This document shows positions 25,497 through 32,903 of a stretch of DNA of 64,000 nt, piece by piece. The position numbers were made by a program, and so were the translations under genes. Position 1 is the first letter of the stretch. Each line of letters begins with the position of its first letter. Below the pieces are notes generated by a model that had not been told where the DNA came from, made no database searches, and saw nothing but the letters and a program-made list of their open reading frames with translations. The stretch is from Azohydromonas australica DSM 1124 (GTDB lineage Bacteria; Pseudomonadota; Gammaproteobacteria; Burkholderiales; Burkholderiaceae_C). The DNA lies in NCBI RefSeq assembly GCF_000430725.1, contig NZ_KE387204.1:118023-182022 (forward strand). Reading direction: 5' to 3'.

Positions 25497-26346
25497 ATGA
25501 GCGGGACGCATGGCAAATGGCTTGCCCGGATGGCCGCTTCACTTTCCGGGCTGCGCGGCGGCCCGGAGCTGCTCACCGGGCTGCTGGTGGTGATCCAAGC
25601 GGCTGGGCACCGGCAGCCCCTGGCCCATCGGCAACAACCCGCGCTGGCGCTACTTCGAGAGCGATGCGGGCACGGGCCGCCTGGCCAACACGGACTACCC
25701 GCTGTGGAAAGTCGTGCGCGCCTCCACCGCGGCGCCCTCGTTCTTCGATCCGGAATCGCTGGAGATCCTGGCGCCCAAGGACGGCAAGGCCGTGGGCGGC
25801 GAGTTCGTGGACGGCGGCGTGAGCCCCTTCAACAACCCCTCGCCGCAGACGCTGATGTACGCCACGCTCAACGTCTACCGCGTGGACTGGCCCACCGGCG
25901 CGGACCGTCTGCTGCTGGTGTCGGTGGGCACCGGCGCGGCCGACCCGGCGGTGGCCGCGCCCAAGCTGGCCGCGGAGAACGCCATCAAGTCGCTGCTGTC
26001 GCTGATGCAGGACTGCGCCGACCTGCAGCAGACGCTGCTGCAGTGGATGTCGGCCAGCCCCACCGCGCGCGTCATCGACCGCGAGGTCGGCAACCTGCAG
26101 CACGACATCCTCGGCGGCACGCCGCTCATCAGCTACCTGCGCTACGACGTGGACCTGCGCGCTGCGGCGGTGCAGGCGCTGGACCCCGCGCTCACCGACG
26201 TCCGGGCCATCACCTCGCTCAGCGAGATGGACGCGCCCGACAACATGGACCTGCTGCACCGCCTGGGCCGCCTGGGCCGCCTGGCCGGCGAGCGCGACCT
26301 GCGGGCGGAGGACTTCCCCTCCGTGTTCGACCTGGCGCGGGCCTGA
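25497..26346 (+). pseudogene. Patatin-like phospholipase remnant (5' truncated, frameshifted)
   Basis: The downstream frame reads KRLGTGSPWPIGNNP, then LANTDYPLWKVVRASTAAPSFF and EFVDGGVSPFNNPS. This is the C-terminal half of a patatin phospholipase, including the catalytic Asp in the DGG motif. Upstream, GPELLTGLLVVI is in another frame; dropping one C of the CC at 25595-25596 joins LLVVI to KRLG. The 150-200 residues that should carry the oxyanion hole and the GxSxG nucleophile are absent, since the MlaE gene on the other strand begins 97 bases before 25497. So this is a dead gene. The intact 3' frame is 25714-26346. It is followed after 30 bases by the SLOG/TPR-type gene on the same strand. 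Confidence 0.72.
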
Positions 26347-26376
26347 GGCCCAGGGCTCGGGGAGGAGGGCAGCGCC

Positions 26377-27186
26377 ATGCGCTATTTCGTCATCCGGGGC
26401 TTTGGCCGCAAGAAGGACTCGCAGGGCCGCGAGATCGACTTCGACCGCGTGGACCGCGAGCTGATCAGGCCCGCGCTGGCGCTGTGCAACTTCGAGGGCG
26501 GCACCACGCAGACCGAGGACGGCGCGGGCAACATCCGCGCCGACATGTTCGCCCTCATCCTGGAGGCGGACGTGGTGGTGTGCGACATCACGGTGCACAA
26601 CGCCAACGTTTTCTACGAGCTGGGCGTGCGCCACGCGCTGCGCAAGAAGCACACGGTGCTGATCAAGGGCAGCCCCTCGGCCGACACCACTCCCTTCGAC
26701 CTCTCCACCGACCGCTACCGGAGCTACACGGTGGACGACCCGAAGCAGGCGCTGCAGGCGCTGGTGCGCGCGGTCCAGGCCGGGCAGCTCGCCGGGCGCG
26801 AGACCGACAGCTTCCCCGGCGCGCGTGACACCTGGGAGCGGGTGCGCGAGGGCCTGCCGCAGGAGCTGGAAGCCAACCTGGCGCTGGCCAACGTCTACGA
26901 GCGGCTGTACCGCCAGCAGCGGAAGCCGGCGCTGCTGGAGTCATCGAACCAGGCGGTGCAGCGCACGCTGGGCTGTCCGGACCTGCGCGCGGGCGAGCGC
27001 GCGGAGGCCACGGCACTGCGGGCGCGCAACCTCAAAACGCTGTGGCGGCGCCAGTTCGAGGGCCTGCCCACGCTGCAGCAGCGGCGCGCGGCAGCGCTGA
27101 GCGTCCATGCCCGCGACGCCTACGCGGCCTACCTGGAAGCGTTCCAGCTCGACCTCAACAGCTTCTTCCCCGGCGTGGCGACCTAA
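26377..27186 (+). CDS. Nucleotide-processing-like/TPR protein, N-terminal half
   Basis: 269 residues ending at an in-frame TAA. The first 110 residues (MRYFVIRGFGRKKD ... ALILEADVVVCDITVHNANVFYELGVRHALRKKHTVLIKG) have the DxT..N.NVFYELG..HA pattern of nucleoside 2-deoxyribosyltransferase/TIR-like proteins that hydrolyse nucleotides or NAD-like molecules. The rest is helical and looks like TPR repeats (LEANLALANVYERLYRQ). The frame continues after the TAA into 27190-28212, so this is probably the front part of one 611-residue protein interrupted by a stop. Such proteins usually keep company with patatin or other effectors in conflict systems. Function is inferred from patterns only. Confidence 0.6.
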   Translation: MRYFVIRGFGRKKDSQGREIDFDRVDRELIRPALALCNFEGGTTQTEDGAGNIRADMFALILEADVVVCDITVHNANVFYELGVRHALRKKHTVLIKGSPSADTTPFDLSTDRYRSYTVDDPKQALQALVRAVQAGQLAGRETDSFPGARDTWERVREGLPQELEANLALANVYERLYRQQRKPALLESSNQAVQRTLGCPDLRAGERAEATALRARNLKTLWRRQFEGLPTLQQRRAAALSVHARDAYAAYLEAFQLDLNSFFPGVAT

Positions 27187-27189
27187 CAG

Positions 27190-28212
27190 ATGGGCCACGT
27201 GCTGCTGGAGCTCTCGGACAGCCCGCGCTTTGCCAGCTTGTCCCTGGGGCTGCACCGCGAGACCAACACGCGGCGATTCGTGGAGGACCTGCAGCGCGAC
27301 CTGCCGTTGCTGGAGCGGGTGGCGGGCGTGTCCGTCGAGCGCGAGGTCGCGGTACGGGGCAGGGACCTGGCGTGGGCGCGCATCAGCCAAGCCGACATGC
27401 TGTTCCTTACGCACGACGAGCAGGCGCTGGCGGCGGACCCGCAGATCGCGGTGGACGCCTACCGCGGCGTGCTGGCGGACCGCGAGGGCTTCTACTGGGA
27501 GGCCGCGCGCGGGCAGCTGGCGCTGTTCGAGCAGCTGGGCATCCGCGCCGAGGCGGCGCGCGCGGTGATGCAGGCCTTCGATGCCGACGGCGAGAAGCCC
27601 GAAGGCAAGCCGCTGCGCCTGGTGCTCTTCGCCGGCCACGTGGTGGACGCGCCCGATGCGCCCACGCCGCGCTTTCCGGCCACGGCGGCGGCCGAGCAGC
27701 GCGCGCGGGAGCTGGTCGAGGCGCAGCTCCAGGCGCTGCAGTCCGGGGATGCGCGGCGGCTGGTGCTGTGCTCGGCCGCGCCGGGCGCGGACATCCTGGC
27801 GCTAAAGGCCTGCGCGCGGCTGGACATCGAGACGCGGCTGTGCCTGCCCATGGACGCCAGGGCTCTGCTGGCGCAGGCCGAGGCCTTCGCGCGCCATCCC
27901 GCGTGGCGCGAGCGCCTGCTGGCACAGGTGAAGGCGCACGGCAACGGCCGCCTGCTGGTGCTGCAGCACGAGGCCGAGCTGCCGACGTGGCTGCGGTTGC
28001 ACAGCCGCCAGCACAGCTGGGAGCGTGGCAACCGCTGGATGCTCAACCTGGCGCAGTGCTGGGGCGCACAGCAGGTGACGCTGCTGGCGCTGTGGGACGG
28101 CAACGCGCAGGACCCTTCCACCGGCGGCACCGCGCAGCTGGTGCGCATGGCGCGGCAGTCGGACGCGATAGCGACGCAGGTGATCGACTGCGGAGAGCTC
28201 GCAGCGGGCTGA
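27190..28212 (+). CDS. TPR/SLOG-like protein, C-terminal half
   Basis: 340 residues in the same frame as the preceding gene, starting at the ATG two codons after its TAA, with no ribosome-binding site. The first part (QMGHVLLELSD ... AYRGVLADREGFYWEAARGQLALFEQLG) continues the helical-repeat region. From about residue 140, LRLVLFAGHVVDAPDAPTPRFP and later LVLCSAAPGADILALKACARLDIETRLCLPM resemble a SLOG-type Rossmann domain, a sensor of nucleotide-derived signals in bacterial signalling and defence proteins. It may be expressed only by readthrough or not at all. Ends 12 bases before the stop of the convergent gene. Confidence 0.58.
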   Translation: MGHVLLELSDSPRFASLSLGLHRETNTRRFVEDLQRDLPLLERVAGVSVEREVAVRGRDLAWARISQADMLFLTHDEQALAADPQIAVDAYRGVLADREGFYWEAARGQLALFEQLGIRAEAARAVMQAFDADGEKPEGKPLRLVLFAGHVVDAPDAPTPRFPATAAAEQRARELVEAQLQALQSGDARRLVLCSAAPGADILALKACARLDIETRLCLPMDARALLAQAEAFARHPAWRERLLAQVKAHGNGRLLVLQHEAELPTWLRLHSRQHSWERGNRWMLNLAQCWGAQQVTLLALWDGNAQDPSTGGTAQLVRMARQSDAIATQVIDCGELAAG

Positions 28213-28224
28213 GCCCCGCCGCGC

Positions 28225-29061
28225 TCAGCCCAGCAAGCCCTGCGCGTCGTCCTCATCGGCCGCCAGCGGCGTGGCGCGCGCCAACGCCATCCACAGGTCG
28301 AAGCGCATGCGGCCCGCGCGCGGCGGGGCTGGGCGCGCGCATTCCAGCCCGGCGGCGGTGGCGATCAGCACACCGCACTCGGCCGGCACGTCCTCCGGCC
28401 CGCCGATGCCCTCGGCCAGCACGTACCAGCACTCCGACGCCATGCCCAGGTAGGCGGCGCGCTTCTCGGGCTTGCGCAGGTCGGACAGCAGGTCGCCGCG
28501 CCGCACCTTGATCTCGTGCACCAGCGGCTGCAGGTAGGCCTCCACGCTCGTGTAGCGGATGGAGAACACGTCCGGCCGCGCCTGCACCCAGCGTTGCCGC
28601 CCGGGCGCCGCCGCGCCTTCGGGCGGCTCGTCGCCGAAGCCCAGCCCCGGCGGCAGCGCTTCGGTGGAGGGCAGCAGCGCTGCGGCGCCCTCCGGCCCGG
28701 ACGGCGCCACTGCCACGGCCTGCGTAGGCGAGACCATCGCCACCTGCGCCCGCAGCTTGAGCTCCGTGTAGACGATGCGCCCGCTGCGCTGCAGGTGCCG
28801 CGCCACGCGCTGCACCAGCGCCTCGTGCGCGTCGAAGGCGTGGCGGTTGCGCTGCCGGCCCGCCGCCAGCGCGGCCACGCCGGCGTCCGTGACGCGCAGC
28901 CGCTCGCGCCCGTCCTCCGCCAGCCGCTCCAGCAGCCCCAGCGCCAGCAGCTCCACCTCCAGCAGGTCCTGGCACGGCCAGCCCGCCGAGCGCCACAGCG
29001 CGTGCAGGCGGCGCAGGTGGAAGCGCGTCAGCGCGATGTCCGGCGGCGTGGAAGCGTCCAT
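28225..29061 (-). CDS. MmcB-like PD-(D/E)XK putative nuclease
   Basis: A 278-residue protein of no named family that I can be sure of. Residues about 10-65 look like a winged-helix (LTRFHLRRLHALWRSAGW ... RLRVTDAGVAALA). Residues 155-225 hold a PD-(D/E)XK-like core: Asp164 in ARPDVFSI, Glu183 and Lys185 in HEIKVRRGDLLSD, then KRAAYLGMASECWYVLAEG, which recalls the MmcB family linked to mutagenic repair. ATG 29061 is taken over the GTG at 29070. It follows dusC by 13 bases on the same strand. A nuclease role is inferred from the motif alone. Confidence 0.6.
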   Translation of the reverse strand: MDASTPPDIALTRFHLRRLHALWRSAGWPCQDLLEVELLALGLLERLAEDGRERLRVTDAGVAALAAGRQRNRHAFDAHEALVQRVARHLQRSGRIVYTELKLRAQVAMVSPTQAVAVAPSGPEGAAALLPSTEALPPGLGFGDEPPEGAAAPGRQRWVQARPDVFSIRYTSVEAYLQPLVHEIKVRRGDLLSDLRKPEKRAAYLGMASECWYVLAEGIGGPEDVPAECGVLIATAAGLECARPAPPRAGRMRFDLWMALARATPLAADEDDAQGLLG

Positions 29062-29074
29062 GGGCAGCACGGGC

Positions 29075-30097
29075 TCAGGCCGGAACCTCGTCCGACGGTT
29101 GCAGCGCCTGGGCCCAGGCGCGGCGCGCCGGCTTCGGCAGGTCTAGGCGCGCGGCCTCCTCGCCGAACACGGCCGCCGCCACGGCACGCGGGTCGTTGAG
29201 CGTGCGCACCACGTCGTAGGTGGACTGCGCCTCGGGGTAGGTGCGGCGCAGGTAGTTCAGCCACTGCTTGAGCCGCCCGGCGCGGTGGCGCGGCTCCACG
29301 CGGCGCGAGACGTGCAGCCAGAAATCCAGCATCAGCGGCAGCAGCGCGCTCCAGGCAATGCCGGCACCGCCGCGGATCGCCAGCGCCAGCCCGGGGTCGC
29401 TGACCATGCCGCGGCCCAGCATCAGCGACTCGCAGCCCGAGGCCTGGCGGCAGCGGCGGGCGTCCTCCACGGTCCAGATCTCGCCGTTGGCGACCATGGG
29501 CAGCCGCACCGCGGCGCGCAGGTCCGCCACCCGCTCCCAGTAGGCCGGCGGCTTGTAGCCGTGCACCTTGGTGCGCGCATGCACCACCAGTTCGTCAGCG
29601 CCGGCGGCCTCGATGGCCCGGGCGCAGTCCTCGGCCAGGCGGTCGTCGTTGAAGCCCAGCCGCATCTTGGCCGACACCGGCATGCCTGCCGGCACCGCGC
29701 GGCGCACGGCTGAGACGATGCGGAACACGCTCTCGGGCTCCTGCAGCAGCATCGCGCCGCCGCCGTGGCGGTTGACGACCTTGGCCGGGCAGCCGAAGTT
29801 CAGGTCGATGCCCGCCGGCCCCAGCGAGGCCAGCCGCGCGGCGTTCTCCGCCAGGCACACCTCGTCGGAGCCCAGCAGCTGCGCCCGCACCGGCGTGCCC
29901 GCCCGCGTGCGCCCGCCCTGCAGCAGCTCGGGCACCACGCGCGTGAAGGCGCGCTCGGGCAGCAGCGTGCCGGTGACGCGGATGAATTCGGAGACGCAGC
30001 GGTCGATGCCGCCCACGCGCGTGAGCGTCTCGCGCAGGGGATGGTCCAGGAGCCCCTCCATGGGGGCGAGAAGCAGCAGGCTCATGAGGGGGCGCAT
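29075..30097 (-). CDS. dusC: tRNA-dihydrouridine(16) synthase
   Basis: A 340-residue FMN TIM-barrel. It has LLAPMEGLLDHPLRETLT at the N terminus, the Dus signature DLNFGCPAKVVNRHGGGAMLL with the catalytic Cys, KMRLGFND and the FMN-phosphate loop MLGRGMVSDP. The MEG.LDH start and C-terminal helical domain fit the DusC branch that reduces U16 of tRNA. ATG 30097 or 30085 are both possible; neither has a good ribosome site. Confidence 0.92.
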   Translation of the reverse strand: MRPLMSLLLLAPMEGLLDHPLRETLTRVGGIDRCVSEFIRVTGTLLPERAFTRVVPELLQGGRTRAGTPVRAQLLGSDEVCLAENAARLASLGPAGIDLNFGCPAKVVNRHGGGAMLLQEPESVFRIVSAVRRAVPAGMPVSAKMRLGFNDDRLAEDCARAIEAAGADELVVHARTKVHGYKPPAYWERVADLRAAVRLPMVANGEIWTVEDARRCRQASGCESLMLGRGMVSDPGLALAIRGGAGIAWSALLPLMLDFWLHVSRRVEPRHRAGRLKQWLNYLRRTYPEAQSTYDVVRTLNDPRAVAAAVFGEEAARLDLPKPARRAWAQALQPSDEVPA

Positions 30098-30166
30098 GGT
30101 AAGGGCGCGCCGTCCCACCCTGTGGCAGGCCGGGCGATTGCCGCCGGCCCTGGCAGCCATGCCGGC

Positions 30167-31432
30167 ATGCCTTCCGCGCAATCCTCACGCCCCATGTCGT
30201 CCCCGCCCTCGAACGCCGTGCCGCGCCCCGGCGCCGCTGCCGCCGCTCCCTCTGTTTCCACGCTCTCCATCGCCACGCTGGCCCTGGCCGCCTTCGGCAG
30301 CGGCGTGTCGCTGCGCGTCAACGACGCGCTGCTGCCGCGCCTGTCGGGCGAGTTCAACGTCACGCTGGCGCAGGCGGCGCAGGTGGTGAGCTTCTTCGCC
30401 ATCGCCTACGGCTTCGCACAGCTCTTCTTCGGCCCGATGGGCGAGCGCCACGGCAAGTACCGCGTGGTCGGCTGGGGCTGCGCCGGCTGCGCGCTGGCCT
30501 CGGCGCTGTGCGGCGTGGCGCCGGACTTCACCTGGCTGCGCGCGCTGCGGGCGCTGGCCGGGATCACGGCAGCGGCGATCATCCCGCTGTCCATGGCCTG
30601 GATCGGCGACGTGGTGCCCTACGAGAAGCGCCAGCCGGTGCTGGCGCGCTTCCTGATCGGGCAGATCCTGGGCCTCTCGGCCGGCGTGTGGCTGGGCGGC
30701 TTCGCGGCGGACCACCTCGGCTGGCGCGTGCCGTACTTCATCCTGGCGCTGCTGTTCGGCACCGTGGCCGCGGTGCTGTTCATCGTCGAGCGCGGCCTGC
30801 CCGAGCAGGCGCGCACCCGGCGCGCGGGCGATGGCGGATCGGCGCTGGCGCGCATCGTGGACGACTTCCGCCACGTGCTGTCGCAGCGCTGGGCCCGGGT
30901 GATCCTGGCCAGCGTCTTCCTGGAGGCGCTCACGCTGTACGGGCCCTTCGCCTTCATCCCCGCGCACCTGCACGAGCGCTTCGGCCTGAGCCTGTCGGCC
31001 GCGGGCTCGGTGCTGATGCTGTTCGGCTTCGGCGGCTTCGGCTTCGCGCTGGCTTCGGGGCGGCTGGTGCAGCGGCTGGGCGAGGTGGGGCTGGCGCGCT
31101 GGGGCGGCAGCGTGATGGCGGCCTCGATGGCGCTGGTGGCCTTCACGCCGCACTGGGCACTGGCGCTGCCGGGCTGCCTGGGCATGGGGCTGGGCTTCTA
31201 CATGCTGCACAACACGCTGCAGGTCAACGCCACGCAGATGGCACCGCAGCGCCGCGGCCCGGCGGTGTCGGCCTTCGCGTCGCTGTTCTTCCTGGGCCAG
31301 TCCGCCGGCGTGGTGGCCGCGGGCGCGGCCATCGCGCAATGGGGTTCCACGGCCACCATCGCGCTCGGGGCGGCGGGGGTGCTGGTGGTGGCGCTGGGGT
31401 TCGGAAGGCTGAGGGCGCGGCGGGAGGCTTGA
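30167..31432 (+). CDS. MFS transporter
   Basis: A 421-residue carrier with about twelve membrane segments after an Ala/Pro-rich 30-residue leader. The MFS loop 2-3 motif appears as FFGPMGERHGKYRVV. The sequence is of the drug-export or sugar-efflux kind (DHA1-like), with an acid in segment 1 region (SLRVNDALLPRLSGEF). ATG 30167 gives the longest form; 30194 is equally good. It is divergent from dusC. Substrate unknown. Confidence 0.85.
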   Translation: MPSAQSSRPMSSPPSNAVPRPGAAAAAPSVSTLSIATLALAAFGSGVSLRVNDALLPRLSGEFNVTLAQAAQVVSFFAIAYGFAQLFFGPMGERHGKYRVVGWGCAGCALASALCGVAPDFTWLRALRALAGITAAAIIPLSMAWIGDVVPYEKRQPVLARFLIGQILGLSAGVWLGGFAADHLGWRVPYFILALLFGTVAAVLFIVERGLPEQARTRRAGDGGSALARIVDDFRHVLSQRWARVILASVFLEALTLYGPFAFIPAHLHERFGLSLSAAGSVLMLFGFGGFGFALASGRLVQRLGEVGLARWGGSVMAASMALVAFTPHWALALPGCLGMGLGFYMLHNTLQVNATQMAPQRRGPAVSAFASLFFLGQSAGVVAAGAAIAQWGSTATIALGAAGVLVVALGFGRLRARREA

Positions 31433-31453
31433 CAGAGCCTCTACCATTTCGAA

Positions 31454-32089
31454 ATGGATCTATCAGTTTGGATTGCTTTTTTCGCCGCCTCCTGGGCCAT
31501 CAGCATCTCGCCGGGCGCGGGGGCGGTGGCCGCGATGAGCGCGGGGCTGACGCACGGCTTCCGGCGCGGCTACGTCATGACGCTGGGCCTGGTGCTCGGG
31601 ATCTGGACGCAGGTGCTCGTGGTCGGCCTGGGGTTGGGCGCGCTGATCGCCACCTCGGCGCTGGCCTTCGCGGTCGTGAAGTGGGCGGGCGTGGCCTACC
31701 TGATGTGGCTGGGCCTGCGCCAGTGGCGCGCGCCGGCCACGGCGCTGGTGGGCGAGGACGCGCAGGCGGCCGCGGCGGCCGTGCCCTGGCACCAGCTGGT
31801 GCTGCGCGGCTGGATGGTCAACGCGGTCAATCCCAAGGGCACCGTGTTCCTGCTGGCCGTGGTGCCGCAGTTCCTGGACCTGGCCCGGCCGCTGCCCGGC
31901 CAGTACCTGGTGATCGCCGCCACGCTGGCCTTCACGGACCTGGTGGTCATGGGCTGCTACACGGCGCTGGCGTCACGGCTGCTGCGCCTGCTGCGCTCGG
32001 CGCGCCAGATGCAGGCGCTCAACCGCGTCTTCGGCGCGCTGTTCATGTTCGTCGCCATGCTGCTGGCGACGTTCAAGCGGGCGGGCTGA
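31454..32089 (+). CDS. LysE/RhtB-family amino-acid exporter
   Basis: A 211-residue membrane protein with six hydrophobic segments. The N-terminal ASWAISISPGAGAVAAMSAGLTHGFRRG and the central VNAVNPKGTVFLLAVVPQF are the LysE/RhtB signatures (SPGP and NPK). The family exports amino acids such as threonine, homoserine or lysine. It starts 21 bases after the MFS gene on the same strand. Confidence 0.9.
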   Translation: MDLSVWIAFFAASWAISISPGAGAVAAMSAGLTHGFRRGYVMTLGLVLGIWTQVLVVGLGLGALIATSALAFAVVKWAGVAYLMWLGLRQWRAPATALVGEDAQAAAAAVPWHQLVLRGWMVNAVNPKGTVFLLAVVPQFLDLARPLPGQYLVIAATLAFTDLVVMGCYTALASRLLRLLRSARQMQALNRVFGALFMFVAMLLATFKRAG

Positions 32090-32207
32090 TAGAACGACTC
32101 GGGACGCCGGTTGTCCCGGCCGCGACGCCAGCCTGACGCACGGCACACCCGTTGCCATCCCGGTCTCCACCGCCGCCCCGGCGGCGCACACATACGGAGA
32201 CCCTGGC

Positions 32208-32894
32208 ATGCGCATCCTGATCGTCCTCACCTCCCACGACCGCCTCGGTGACACCGGCAAGAAGACCGGCTTCTGGTTGGAAGAATTCGCCGCCCCGTAC
32301 TACGTGTTCAAGGACGCCGGCGCCCAGCTCACGCTGGCCTCGCCCCAGGGCGGCCAGCCGCCGCTGGACCCCAAGAGCGACGAGGCCGACGCCCAGACGC
32401 CGGCCACCGAGCGGTTCAAGCAGGACCCCGAAGGGCAGGCCGCGCTGGCCAGCACGAGGAAGCTGGCCGAGGTGTCGGCGCAGGACTTCGACGCCGTGTT
32501 CTATCCCGGCGGTCACGGCCCGCTGTGGGACCTGGCCGAGAGCCGCGACTCCGCAGCGCTGATCGAAGCCTTCCTGGCCGCCGGCAAGCCGGTGGCCGCC
32601 GTCTGCCACGCGCCGGGCGTGCTGCGCCACGTGCGCAACCCGGACGGCAGCCCGCTGGTGAAGGACAAGCGCGTCACGGGCTTCACCAACAGCGAGGAGG
32701 AGGCCGTCGGCCTGACCCAGGTGGTGCCCTTCCTGGTGGAGGACATGCTCAAGCAGGCCGGCGGGCGCTTCTCCAAGGGTGCGGACTGGCAGTCCAACGT
32801 GGAGGTGGACGGGCTGCTCGTCACGGGGCAGAACCCGGCGTCGTCGGAAGAGGGGGCGCGCGAGCTGCTGGAGCTGCTGAAGGCCAAGGGTTGA
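32208..32894 (+). CDS. DJ-1/PfpI-family protein (Hsp31/glyoxalase III-like)
   Basis: A 228-residue class I glutamine-amidotransferase-like protein. It carries a nucleophile elbow AVCHAPGVL with the conserved Cys-His, and the upstream YPGGHGPLWDL with the second histidine/glutamate region. The closest named relatives detoxify methylglyoxal without cofactor or act as chaperones. GGAGA precedes the ATG. It converges on putA with 9 bases between the stops. Confidence 0.88.
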   Translation: MRILIVLTSHDRLGDTGKKTGFWLEEFAAPYYVFKDAGAQLTLASPQGGQPPLDPKSDEADAQTPATERFKQDPEGQAALASTRKLAEVSAQDFDAVFYPGGHGPLWDLAESRDSAALIEAFLAAGKPVAAVCHAPGVLRHVRNPDGSPLVKDKRVTGFTNSEEEAVGLTQVVPFLVEDMLKQAGGRFSKGADWQSNVEVDGLLVTGQNPASSEEGARELLELLKAKG

Positions 32895-32903
32895 GACCCC
32901 GCC

